Below, piece after piece: positions 1-8,147 of a stretch of DNA of 64,000 nt (the stretch's first letter is position 1; each line of letters starts with the position of its first letter). A model generated the notes under the pieces. It was not told the origin of the DNA and ran no database searches. It saw only the letters and a program-made list of their open reading frames with translations. The DNA comes from Clostridia bacterium (GTDB taxonomy: Bacteria > Bacillota > Clostridia > Oscillospirales > Ruminococcaceae), in contig JAGKVC010000001.1 in the NCBI GenBank assembly GCA_021152595.1, positions 1-64,000 on the forward strand. Direction: 5' to 3'. The position numbers were made by a program, and so were the translations under genes.

Positions 1-497
1 GCAGCTTCAATATCGCAGATGCTGTCCTTTACAGCAAATGGCTGACCGGTGCCGAATCACAGCTTCCGCAATGGAAGGCTGCGGATTTTGACGGCAGCGG
101 TTATCTGAATGCGGCAGATCTCACGCTGATGAAGCGCGCACTGCTCGGGCAGCTTCCGGATTTTCCGGTTCGCAATCCCGTCGTGATTGACGGCTTTACG
201 CCCTGCACGGCGCAGCTTTCCGACCGGTTTTCTGCATGGCGGATCTCTGTGGTCATCAAGCATCAGTACAGTGTGCCGGAGCGCCGCTGGACGGCTGATG
301 ATTTTGCGGGTGTGGAGAATATCAAGAGCGTGAAGCAGTATACGGACGAGGATCCCTACCGTCAGGTATTGCAGATTGCCCTTTCGCTTCCCGAAAAGGA
401 GCGCGTTCTGGAGATGATCCACAGCATTGAGGCGCTTGGGCTGAAGGAAATCAAAGAGGTTCAGGTCGTTCAGGATCCCATGGGGGACCAGTCGTAA
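1..497 (+). CDS. C-terminal part of a dockerin-containing secreted protein (5' end outside window)
   Basis: The frame is open from base 3 to the TAA at 495-497, so only about 164 C-terminal residues are present. The first ~50 residues form a type I dockerin: a first calcium-binding helix (NIADAVLYSKWLTG) and a second duplicated segment (DFDGSGYLNAADLTLMKRALLG). A ~90-residue tail follows that reads as a small alpha/beta domain (VVIKHQYSVP, later KERVLEMIHSIEALGLKEIKEV). Dockerins dock enzymes onto cohesins of a cellulosome scaffold, so the missing N-terminal part is probably a secreted enzyme or binding protein. Its catalytic identity cannot be inferred here. No terminator is evident before the next gene. 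Confidence 0.8.
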   Translation, partial: SFNIADAVLYSKWLTGAESQLPQWKAADFDGSGYLNAADLTLMKRALLGQLPDFPVRNPVVIDGFTPCTAQLSDRFSAWRISVVIKHQYSVPERRWTADDFAGVENIKSVKQYTDEDPYRQVLQIALSLPEKERVLEMIHSIEALGLKEIKEVQVVQDPMGDQS

Positions 498-558
498 TTT
501 CTCACTCGAACCTATTTATGAATCGAACCACAACTATATGAGAATGGAGATTATCCTG

Positions 559-2814
559 ATGAAACAGAAGAAAATCACAACAGCAGTAAAATTGCTTACC
601 ATTCCGGCATTTGCAGCAATGTTTGCTCTGCCGGCCATCACTGCTTCCGCAGCTGAAACCAATGCAGTTCCGGGCGTGGACAGAAGCCAGTACGCAATGG
701 GCGACGTTCTGACCGATCTGGAATATGTCAGCGATCCCGAAGCGTCTGAGGAAGCACAGTCTTTCGTCGCAACAGACAGCATCGAGGAGCTGCCTGCACA
801 GGTTGACCTGAGCCAGAGCAAATTCTTCCCGGCTGTCGGCGACCAGATGCAGGTCGGAAGCTGCTATGCATTCTCCAGCACCTATTATCAGTTCACCTAC
901 GAGGCGAATAAGCTCAACAACATCGAAACGAATGCTGACAACGCTTATTCTCCTGCGTTTGTCTATAACTTCAGAACCAGCACGCGGAATACCGGCGGTA
1001 CCTGCACGGATGCCTATGAATTCCTGAAAGAGCACGGCTCCCTGCGCTGGGCTGAAATGCCCTACCGTTCCGTGAACGGTAATCCGAACATTGACGAGGA
1101 TAACTACGATTACAGTCTCTCTACCGATACCGATGCGATGATCGACGCGCTGCACACCAGAGTCAGCAGCCACGGCGCAGTGACGATCCCCGGCACCGGT
1201 ACACCGATCACCGGCCCGAACTCCGCTTCCCTCAATGAGGTCAAGCAGATGCTCGCAGACGGCAAGGTTCTGAGCGTCCGTGTGGACGGCTTCAACTGGA
1301 ATTACGGCTATCGTAAGGAAATTGATCCGGCGACCGGCAATGCTGCCTACTATCACAATGCAGACAATGAAACCGAAAGAGTTGCATACCGCGGTTACCG
1401 CATCAGAAAAGGCTATGACGGCGGCCATGCAGTGACGGTCGTCGGTTATGATGACACCGTCTGGTATGATTTCAACGGCAACGGCATTCAGGAAGAGGCT
1501 GAGACCGGTGCGTTCAAGATGGCAAACTCCTGGGGTACCGACTACTGCAACCACGGCTATGTCTGGGTTATGTATGATGCTCTGAACAGAGTCTCCGCAG
1601 TTGACGGCGACTGGGAATCCGGCTTCTCCTACACCCGTATTCCGGTCTTTGACCGCAGCGAGGATATGTATGTCAACGGTCAGAAGAATGTCAACGCACT
1701 CTACTACATGAACGTCGAGAAAAAGGACGTTTACTATGTCGGACAGGTCGATGTGACCACTGACGATGCGCTGCCGCTCGTTGCAAGACTCGGCAGAACC
1801 GGTGCTTCCAACAGCTCCAGAACGGTTCTCTCCAACACGGATGACTACGATAACGAGCTGCCGTTCTCCGGCACGCTGGCATTTGATTATGCTGCTCTCT
1901 GCGATGAGATCAGCGATCACCTGACCGGTTATGAGTGGTTCCTCCGCCTGACCGGTGACTACTCCGCAGCATCCTTCCGCATCACCGACGATCTCTCCAA
2001 CACGATCGTTGACTGCGGCGCTGTTGCAGACAACTATGCATCCGGCAGCATCGCACTGGTGGACGGCGACCTCAACTACGACGGTCAGTTCACACAGGCT
2101 GATGTGGATATCTACGAGAGCGGCGCACAGCTTTCTACGCTCCAGCAGTACCTCGCAAAGAATATCCACTCGATCCCGATTCCTCCGACTCCGGGCCCGG
2201 TTGAATCCAACCTTACTGCAACCGCATCTGTTGTCGCTTCCTGGGAAGGCGGTCAGGTCGTTTCCGTTACCGTCAAGAACAACGGCACTGAGCCGGTTTG
2301 CGGCTGGGCATTCAGCGTGAACAGCTTTGAGGGTGAGATCACCGATATCTGGGGCGCAGACATCCTGAGCGGCAACATCGTCCGCGGCGCTGCATATACT
2401 TCCGAAATTCCGGCAGGCGGCGAGGTTACCTTCGGTTATGTCGTCAGCAACCCGACCACTGCACTTCCGGTCTTCACCGAAATTACCAACCGTACCGATG
2501 TTTCTGAAAACTGCACTGTTGTACTCAATTCTTCCAACAACTGGGGAACCGGCTTCATCGGCATCATCACGATCACGAACGATTCTGATGAGGCGATCTA
2601 CGGCTGGACACTGACCATCCGTGCAGACGGCTTCACGATTGATAACAACGGCGCACTTGCTTTCGTTGACAACGGCGACGGCACCTACACCATTTCCAGC
2701 AACGGCAACAACGTCGAGATCGCTGCACACAGCAGCATCACGATCCAGTTCCAGGGTACACCGAACGGAACCCCGAGTATCTCCGTTGTTTCCCTGAACG
2801 CAGTTGATCTGTAA
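559..2814 (+). CDS. Secreted C1A (papain-like) cysteine protease with two CBM2-like C-terminal modules
   Basis: The start at 559 is preferred over the in-frame ATG at 538 because GGAG lies 9 bases upstream and the product then begins with a classic signal peptide (MKQKKITTAVKLLTIPAFAA, cleaved near TASA/AE). The papain triad is visible: Gln and Cys in DQMQVGSCYAFS, His in GGHAVTVVGY, Asn in ANSWGTDYCNHGYVWV. After the protease comes a single dockerin-like calcium loop (DGDLNYDGQFTQADVD), which is half a dockerin. Two consecutive beta-sandwich domains follow that resemble CBM2 (WEGGQVVSVTVKNNGTEPVCGW, then a second with NNWGTGFIGIITITN and IYGWTL). The combination suggests a protease held on cellulose or on cell-wall-associated complexes; this role is inference. 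A strong terminator follows. Confidence 0.82.
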   Translation: MKQKKITTAVKLLTIPAFAAMFALPAITASAAETNAVPGVDRSQYAMGDVLTDLEYVSDPEASEEAQSFVATDSIEELPAQVDLSQSKFFPAVGDQMQVGSCYAFSSTYYQFTYEANKLNNIETNADNAYSPAFVYNFRTSTRNTGGTCTDAYEFLKEHGSLRWAEMPYRSVNGNPNIDEDNYDYSLSTDTDAMIDALHTRVSSHGAVTIPGTGTPITGPNSASLNEVKQMLADGKVLSVRVDGFNWNYGYRKEIDPATGNAAYYHNADNETERVAYRGYRIRKGYDGGHAVTVVGYDDTVWYDFNGNGIQEEAETGAFKMANSWGTDYCNHGYVWVMYDALNRVSAVDGDWESGFSYTRIPVFDRSEDMYVNGQKNVNALYYMNVEKKDVYYVGQVDVTTDDALPLVARLGRTGASNSSRTVLSNTDDYDNELPFSGTLAFDYAALCDEISDHLTGYEWFLRLTGDYSAASFRITDDLSNTIVDCGAVADNYASGSIALVDGDLNYDGQFTQADVDIYESGAQLSTLQQYLAKNIHSIPIPPTPGPVESNLTATASVVASWEGGQVVSVTVKNNGTEPVCGWAFSVNSFEGEITDIWGADILSGNIVRGAAYTSEIPAGGEVTFGYVVSNPTTALPVFTEITNRTDVSENCTVVLNSSNNWGTGFIGIITITNDSDEAIYGWTLTIRADGFTIDNNGALAFVDNGDGTYTISSNGNNVEIAAHSSITIQFQGTPNGTPSISVVSLNAVDL

Positions 2815-2837
2815 TAGATCTTTTGCGCATAACAAAA

Positions 2838-2868
2838 ACGCCCTTTGCAGCAGCAAGGGGCGTTTTTT
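2838..2868 (+). terminator. Rho-independent terminator after the C1A protease gene
   Basis: An 11-bp stem (acgccctttgc / gcaaggggcgt, one G-U pair) with a short loop is followed by a run of T. It lies 24 bases past the protease stop codon. Confidence 0.85.
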
Positions 2869-2893
2869 GGCGTTCAGAGATGTCAGTGCATGT

Positions 2894-3973
2894 TCACGGG
2901 AGCAGAATGCGCCGGAGCATTGTAAGATCTGCGGCGGTCAGTCTGCCGTCGTGATCGAGATCGGCGGCGTGCGGCTGCGGCAGTGCGGCGTCAGGGATCG
3001 TGAGCAGCCAGCTTTGCAGCGCGGCAGCATCCGCGGCGTCGCAGATCCCGTCTGCATTGAGATCACCGCGGACGGATGCGAAAAAGCACGCGCCGAGTTC
3101 GTTTAATCCGGTATTCAGCGTATCGAGCGGAACCGATTGTTCCCCGTCAAAATAACAGAGATCATAGCTGCCCTGCTGCGTACTGCTGTACAGTATGCCG
3201 CCGCCGAACGGGCAGGCATCCGAGCAGTCGTAAGAAGCGGAATCAAAGGGCATTTCCGTAACTGCTTCGCCGTCATACATCATGATCCGGTCGGCGTGAT
3301 GTCCGGCGCTGTACCATGCCGTGAAATAGAGCCTGCCGCCGTATGCCACGGGATAATATGCCGTCACGCCTGCTTCCGCGAATATGGCCGCTGTCCCTCC
3401 GGTGCGGAGATCCATGCGGCGGATTGTGCCGATTCCGTCAGAATATTCAGCATAATAAAGCGTGCTGCCGTCTGATGAGAAGCAAGGCATTGCCTGCTCG
3501 GCACGGTCGTCCGTCAGCATCGTGACGGTACCCTCTGCCGGATCCAGCAGCGCAAGATCATAGACAAAATCATCGGCGGCGCTGTCCCAGTGTCCGCGCT
3601 TGAATACGATCTTCCTGCAATCCGGCGACCACTTCGGATCCTCATTCCGGAATCCGCTGTTCTTTGTGAGATTCGTAATTGTTCCGGCATCATAGCAGAA
3701 AATATCCCATTCGTCCGCGGCGCTGTCGATCGCCATGAATACAATCTGATCGGGCGTGCTGCCGAAGCTGCCGTTCATTGCGTGGATGAAATCGCCGGTG
3801 ATCTGCTGCACCACACCCGACGGCGACCGCAGATACAGGCGGCTGTCCAGCGCGGAATATTCGCTGTAGCTGTGCCAGAGAAGCCATCCCTCCGGCAATG
3901 CTGCTGCGGAGGCGGTCAGCGTGAGGAGAGAGCCGGACAGAATCCCTGCCGCAAGCCATGCTGAAAGTTTCAT
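2894..3973 (-). CDS. Secreted PD40/TolB-type beta-propeller protein with C-terminal type I dockerin
   Basis: The start at 3973 is chosen because AAGGAG sits 7 bases upstream and the protein then opens with a signal peptide (MKLSAWLAAGILSGSLLTLTASAAA). The longer frame to 4138 has no such features. The middle ~270 residues hold repeats of the PD40/TolB propeller type, for example NEDPKWSPDCRKIVFKRG and AMPCFSSDGSTLYYAEYS. The last ~60 residues are a complete type I dockerin with two loops (DLNADGICDAADAAALQSWL and DLDHDGRLTAADLTMLRRIL). The protein would be a non-enzymatic or unknown-function propeller delivered to the cellulosome. A promoter is visible just upstream. Confidence 0.85.
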   Translation of the reverse strand: MKLSAWLAAGILSGSLLTLTASAAALPEGWLLWHSYSEYSALDSRLYLRSPSGVVQQITGDFIHAMNGSFGSTPDQIVFMAIDSAADEWDIFCYDAGTITNLTKNSGFRNEDPKWSPDCRKIVFKRGHWDSAADDFVYDLALLDPAEGTVTMLTDDRAEQAMPCFSSDGSTLYYAEYSDGIGTIRRMDLRTGGTAAIFAEAGVTAYYPVAYGGRLYFTAWYSAGHHADRIMMYDGEAVTEMPFDSASYDCSDACPFGGGILYSSTQQGSYDLCYFDGEQSVPLDTLNTGLNELGACFFASVRGDLNADGICDAADAAALQSWLLTIPDAALPQPHAADLDHDGRLTAADLTMLRRILLP

Positions 3974-4028
3974 ACGCTGCTCCTTTCTGTTTTTGCCGCA
4001 GGATAACCGCGGTGTTCCGATAAAATCC

Positions 4029-4057
4029 AGTATAGCATATTCTCTCATAAAAATCAA
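4029..4057 (-). promoter_or_regulatory. Sigma-A-type promoter for the PD40-dockerin gene
   Basis: On the minus strand TTGATT and TATACT are separated by 17 bases. The box lies about 55 bases upstream of the ATG at 3973. Confidence 0.6.
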
Positions 4058-4190
4058 GGAACAGAAAAACAGGGAATGTGCGATATTCAGTATCGAAAAG
4101 ACTTGAAATTGAAAAGAGCCTGCGCTCGCATAAAGCATGGTTCTTGGACAGCTATAGAAAAATGGATGTCGGCACTGCCGACCGGAAGGA

Positions 4191-4219
4191 TTGACAAAGC
4201 GGCGCAGCTTTGGTATAAT
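4191..4219 (+). promoter_or_regulatory. Consensus sigma-A promoter for the two-component operon
   Basis: Perfect TTGACA and TATAAT boxes are separated by 17 bases, 45 bases ahead of the histidine kinase start. This predicts strong basal transcription. Confidence 0.8.
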
Positions 4220-4263
4220 ATTATAAAAATAAAACAGGTCGCATCGGAAGGGGGCTGGCTTTC

Positions 4264-5649
4264 ATGCAGGATCTGATCGCGCGCATCGGGATTCCGCTTT
4301 TCATACAGGTTGTCATCGAGATCTGGAACGGGCTGTTTCTGCTGATCATGATTTTTACGCTGACGCTCGGAACACGCCTCAATACCGATTCCGCACACGC
4401 TGCGGTGAAGGTCCCTTTGACCGGAGAAATCCTGATATTCTATATCGCAATATTCTTTTACAATCTCATGAATGTGCTTGGAATCCTGCCGTCGAACAGT
4501 GTCGGCAGGCTGAGCTACTGGATGGTGCGGATCGCTGCTTTTCTGTATTATGTGATCGGTGCGTTCCAGACATTGTTCTTCTTGCAGCTCATCAAAAAGC
4601 ATGTTGCGGAAAAGCATGAGCTTAGCCTGCTGAAGCGCGCAACGACGATCCTTCAGGTACTCAATATTCCGCCGCTGCTGCTGCTCTGCTTTACGCCGCT
4701 GACCGGTTCGCTCTATTATTTCAATGAGCGGAATGAATATTTCAGGGGACCGCTGTTCTTTACATGGCATATGGTGACGATCATCCTGTTTGTCTATATC
4801 TTTGCCGTGTGTCTGCTGTTCCGGAATCAGATTGACCGGTTTCTGCGGCAGGTTATTTTCACATCGGTCCTGATCCCGATGTGCGGATTTGTTCTGAATA
4901 CCAATTATTCCGGCATCAGCTTCAATAATATTTCCGTTTCGGTCTCCGCGCTGATCATCTTCCTGTTTTATGAGCAGCACCGGACAGAGGTCGCGGTGCA
5001 GAGTGCGCATCAGCTCGATCAGGCACAGATGCTGCTTGCCGAAAAGCAGCTCGCGCTCGAGCAGAGCAAGAATGAGGTCCTGATGGCGCAGATTCAGCCG
5101 CATTTCATCAACAATTCGCTGATGGCACTGCGGTCGCGCTGCCGTGAGGATCCCGATCTCTATGAGAGCATCACGAATTTTTCGCGCTACCTGCGGTCGC
5201 ATTTTGACGGGCTGAGCGATACGAAAATGATTACCTTTGAGCAGGAGATGGAGAACGTCGAAGCCTATCTGGCGCTGGAACGTCTCAATTTTGAGGACAG
5301 GCTTGCCGTCGAATATGATATTGATGCGGATGATTTTCTGGTTCCGGCGCTTTCCGTGCAGCCGCTTGTCGAGAATGCCGTGCGGCACGGCATCGGAACC
5401 TATGAAAAGGGCGGGACCGTTCGGATCAGCGCTCACCGCGCAGACGGCAGAATCTGCATCGAGATCATTGACGACGGCTCCGGAAAAAGCAGCCTGACAC
5501 AGCGGCAGGAAAAGCGCAAGGGCATCGGGATTGAGAATGTCCGCGCAAGACTGCAATCCATGCAGAATGCAAAACTTGAGATCCTGCGCGGCGATCACGG
5601 CACGACCGCAAGGATCCTGATTGATGAGGAAGGAGGTGCGCAGCAGTGA
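4264..5649 (+). CDS. LytS-type membrane sensor histidine kinase
   Basis: The N-terminal ~230 residues contain about six to seven hydrophobic segments, so the sensor is embedded in the membrane. The kinase core is of the His_kinase (PF06580) kind: phospho-acceptor His in QIQPHFINNSLMALRS, then an ATPase domain with the N-box VQPLVENAVRHGI and the G-box IIDDGSGKS. A coiled segment rich in Gln/Glu links membrane and kinase parts. A purine-rich GGGGG site precedes the ATG. The stop codon overlaps the GTG start of the response regulator by four bases, so the two are translationally coupled. Position upstream of the first pilus locus suggests it may control that locus, but no binding sites were identified. 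Confidence 0.88.
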   Translation: MQDLIARIGIPLFIQVVIEIWNGLFLLIMIFTLTLGTRLNTDSAHAAVKVPLTGEILIFYIAIFFYNLMNVLGILPSNSVGRLSYWMVRIAAFLYYVIGAFQTLFFLQLIKKHVAEKHELSLLKRATTILQVLNIPPLLLLCFTPLTGSLYYFNERNEYFRGPLFFTWHMVTIILFVYIFAVCLLFRNQIDRFLRQVIFTSVLIPMCGFVLNTNYSGISFNNISVSVSALIIFLFYEQHRTEVAVQSAHQLDQAQMLLAEKQLALEQSKNEVLMAQIQPHFINNSLMALRSRCREDPDLYESITNFSRYLRSHFDGLSDTKMITFEQEMENVEAYLALERLNFEDRLAVEYDIDADDFLVPALSVQPLVENAVRHGIGTYEKGGTVRISAHRADGRICIEIIDDGSGKSSLTQRQEKRKGIGIENVRARLQSMQNAKLEILRGDHGTTARILIDEEGGAQQ

Positions 5650-6347
5650 ATACCTTATCTGTGGACGATCAGAAAGCGGCAACCAACCTCATGCTGTTCA
5701 TGCTGAACCGGATTGATCCGAACGGAACGCATCGCAGCGCCTCTAATATGGAGGAGGCATTGGCGCTCCTGAATGACGATGTGCAGATCATCTTTCTGGA
5801 TATCGAAATGCCCGGCATCAACGGCATTGACATCACGCCGGTACTCAAGGAGAAATACAAAAAGCTCAATATCATCTATATCACCGGCCATCCGGAATAT
5901 ATTTTTGATGCTGTCGGCATGCATCCGAGCGGCTTCCTGACAAAGCCCGTCACGGAGGCGGATATCATCCGTGAGCTGAGTGAGCTGCGCTTTCCGCTCG
6001 AGAGCCTGAAATGCCCCCTGCGCGTGCAGTGCAGTCCGTTTGCACTCTTTGTCGGAGACAAGCCCTTTGATTTCGGGCGCGGCAGGACGATTGAGCTTTT
6101 TGCCTACCTGATCTACAAGGAGGGCGGCTTCTGCACAAACGGCGAGCTGCTCGGCATCCTCTGGGGCGGCGATCCGGATAAGCAGGGGCATCTGCGGCAG
6201 CTTGTGCTGGATCTGCGGAAATGCCTCAGGGAGATCGGCGCGGAGCATATCATTGTAAAGAAATACGGAAAAATCGGCGTCGATATGAAGGCTATACAAT
6301 ATGAAGGCGAACCTGCAAAAATCGCAGAGGAATACTGCTGGATATGA
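5646..6347 (+). CDS. Response regulator: receiver domain plus winged-helix/SARP-like output domain
   Basis: The GTG start at 5646 overlaps the kinase stop and is preceded by AAGGAGG. Residues 1-115 form a receiver domain with the phospho-Asp in FLDIEMPG, a Thr in IYITGH and Lys in LTKPV. Residues ~125-215 read as a winged-helix DNA-binding domain of the Trans_reg_C/SARP kind (TIELFAYLIYKEGGFCTNGELLGILWGG). LytS-type kinases usually partner LytTR regulators, so the winged-helix output is less common. The stop codon lies inside the stem of the following terminator. The partner is almost certainly the overlapping kinase. Confidence 0.87.
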   Translation: MNTLSVDDQKAATNLMLFMLNRIDPNGTHRSASNMEEALALLNDDVQIIFLDIEMPGINGIDITPVLKEKYKKLNIIYITGHPEYIFDAVGMHPSGFLTKPVTEADIIRELSELRFPLESLKCPLRVQCSPFALFVGDKPFDFGRGRTIELFAYLIYKEGGFCTNGELLGILWGGDPDKQGHLRQLVLDLRKCLREIGAEHIIVKKYGKIGVDMKAIQYEGEPAKIAEEYCWI

Positions 6348-6377
6348 ACATTTCCCGATGTTCATATCCTTTTTTTA
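6340..6377 (+). terminator. Rho-independent terminator after the two-component operon
   Basis: An 11-bp perfect stem (ggatatgaaca / tgttcatatcc) with an 8-base loop is followed by eight T. It includes the last codons of the response regulator. Confidence 0.88.
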
Positions 6378-6431
6378 TAATTTTTTTGATTTTTGCCATG
6401 ATATGTAACGGTCTGGTAACACTCGATATGG

Positions 6432-6437
6432 TATAAT
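6432..6437 (+). promoter_or_regulatory. Possible -10 box for the class-B pilus locus
   Basis: TATAAT stands 62 bases before the SipA-like start, but no convincing -35 box is present at 16-18 bases upstream. This may mean an activator is needed. It is the only promoter-like element seen in the gap 6378-6498. Confidence 0.4.
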
Positions 6438-6498
6438 ATATAAAAGAATATATCACAATCCGGAGAATTTATAATTGAACTGACGAGAGGTGAGCAAT

Positions 6499-7077
6499 AT
6501 GGCAGCAGAAGCAGGACTGCAAACCGAACAGACACAGCAGAAAAATGAGCAGGAACAGAAGCAGGAGAAAAAGCAGAAAAAACGCTCCCCGATGAATCCG
6601 GTTCAGATCTTCTTTCTGAATGCGATCATCATTGTGACCGTGATCTGGCTGCTCTTCGGCATGGTATTCGGATTTGCAGCAGTGCCGAACGGCGATATGT
6701 CGCCGAATCTGAAAGCAGGCGATCTGCTGCTCTACTATCAGCTCTACAAGGACTACAAGGCACAGGACGTTGTTGTGCTGCGGAAGAATGACACGACCTA
6801 TGTCGGCAGAATCGTTGCAGTCGGCGGCGATACCGTCGAGATCACCGACAGCGAATCGCTTGTTATCAACGGACACACGATGATCGAGAACAACATCTAT
6901 TCGCCGACACCGCGGTATGAGGGCTTTACGCAGTATCCGCTGACGCTTGCCGAGGGTGAATGCTTCGTGCTGGCGGATCTGCGGAACGGCGGCGAGGACA
7001 GCCGGTATTACGGCGCAGTCTCCGAACGCGAAATCCTCGGCAAGGTCATTACCGTGATCCGCAGAAACAATCTGTAA
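6499..7077 (+). CDS. Catalytically dead signal-peptidase-I-like pilus assembly protein (SipA-like)
   Basis: The ATG at 6499 has AGAGGTGA upstream; a GTG at 6490 is the alternative. A charged Gln/Lys/Glu-rich cytoplasmic tail of ~35 residues precedes one membrane span (NAIIIVTVIWLLFGMVFGF) and an S26 fold. The usual nucleophile motif SMxPT is replaced by DMSPN, so Ser is Asp. The usual general-base KR pair before the GD motif is replaced by GR (YVGRIVAVGGD), so Lys is Gly. Streptococcal SipA, needed for FCT-type pilus polymerisation, is known to have the same two kinds of substitution. Position directly ahead of a class B sortase and pilin genes fits an assembly-factor role rather than peptidase activity. 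A normal signal peptidase is encoded at 31206-31781. Confidence 0.85.
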   Translation: MAAEAGLQTEQTQQKNEQEQKQEKKQKKRSPMNPVQIFFLNAIIIVTVIWLLFGMVFGFAAVPNGDMSPNLKAGDLLLYYQLYKDYKAQDVVVLRKNDTTYVGRIVAVGGDTVEITDSESLVINGHTMIENNIYSPTPRYEGFTQYPLTLAEGECFVLADLRNGGEDSRYYGAVSEREILGKVITVIRRNNL

Positions 7078-7101
7078 TATCTGTTTCAGGAGTGAGGCAG
7101 C

Positions 7102-8001
7102 ATGAAAATTTCATATAAAATCGCAAGGGCTGCCAATAAGCTCCTGCTGGCATTGACAGTCCTGCTGGCACTGGTGCTGTTTGTCTACAGCCTGTATGTG
7201 CTTTACGATGTGCTTTATACCGAGAAAAATGCATTTGTCTCCTATGATCTGCTGCAATATAAGCCTGCTGCGGCAGAAGCGGAGGAGACCGATCCCGAAA
7301 GCGGATTTCATGATCTGCTGGAGCTGAACGGCGATGCCGTCGGCTGGATCACGATTTATGATACCAATATCGACTACCCGATTGTGCAGGGCAGAAACGA
7401 TCTGGAATACTCCGCAAAGGATATTTACGGCAACAGCTCGCTGACCGGCTCAATCTATCTTTCCTGTGAGAACCGCAAAAACTTCCATGACTGGTACAAT
7501 CTGGTCTACGGTCATCACATGGAAAACGGCGCGATGTTCGGCGGCATCGACTACTACCGGAATGAGGACTATTTCCGCTCCCATCAGAAGGGCATGCTCC
7601 GGACGCCGGACGGCAATTATCAGCTGACCGTTTTCGCCTGTGTCGTGACGGATTCCTATGACGGAACCGTTTATACCGTCGCGGATAAGGATATCAGTCA
7701 GTATCCTGAACTGATGCGATTTATCAGGGAAAATTCCGTCAGCTATGACACCGCCTGTCAGAAAGATACTGCGGACGAATCCGTAAAGCTCGTTGCGCTT
7801 TCAACCTGTGAGGATGCATCGACGAACGGACGCATCGTCCTCTTTGCAGATCTCATCCACGGAGAAGAACCCGAGGCTGTTCAGACGGCAATCTCGGAAT
7901 CCAGACCGCGCAGATCCTTCAGGACGGCGAAGCACTGGAGCCGATCGAGAATCCGCCGAATACACCGGCTGAATATGAGGAGGACGGAATCACAGTCCTG
8001 A
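7102..8001 (+). CDS. Class B sortase of the pilus locus (C-terminal tail probably altered by a frame change)
   Basis: A SD site (AGGAG) precedes the ATG. One N-terminal membrane anchor (LLLALTVLLALVLFVYSLYVLY) is followed by a class B sortase domain: VGWITIYDTNIDYPIVQG, catalytic His in VYGHHM, Cys in VALSTCED, Arg in NGRIVLFA. The sortase fold is complete by about residue 252. The final ~48 residues turn Arg/Ser-rich (RPRRSFRTAKHWSRSRIRR) and look like out-of-frame reading. The same bases in another frame encode the start of the following adhesin. It probably polymerises or anchors the pilin and adhesin downstream, whose sorting motifs are ISPTG and PAPTG. Confidence 0.85.
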   Translation: MKISYKIARAANKLLLALTVLLALVLFVYSLYVLYDVLYTEKNAFVSYDLLQYKPAAAEAEETDPESGFHDLLELNGDAVGWITIYDTNIDYPIVQGRNDLEYSAKDIYGNSSLTGSIYLSCENRKNFHDWYNLVYGHHMENGAMFGGIDYYRNEDYFRSHQKGMLRTPDGNYQLTVFACVVTDSYDGTVYTVADKDISQYPELMRFIRENSVSYDTACQKDTADESVKLVALSTCEDASTNGRIVLFADLIHGEEPEAVQTAISESRPRRSFRTAKHWSRSRIRRIHRLNMRRTESQS

Positions 8002-8147
8002 CACCGGCAGCGTATTTTTACGGCTGGTATCAGGTCACGCCGGTTTCTGTTGACAGCACAGCCGGAACGGTTACCTATCAGTGGAGAAATGAGCCGCAGC
8101 TTTTTGAATTTGAAAAGCCGGTCAGCATAGACGGTCTGGATGCCGGA

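Noticed and set aside
502..2856. 784-residue open frame on the minus strand opposite the C1A protease
   Set aside because: It is antisense to a gene with signal peptide, catalytic motifs and CBM-like domains; its own translation has no recognisable domain and no SD-preceded start.
6499..7077. Active signal peptidase I
   Set aside because: Both catalytic residues are replaced (Ser to Asp, Lys to Gly).
7812..8001. Programmed -1 frameshift from sortase into the adhesin
   Set aside because: No slippery heptamer of the X XXY YYZ type and no clear pseudoknot in the overlap; a mutation, deletion or error is simpler.
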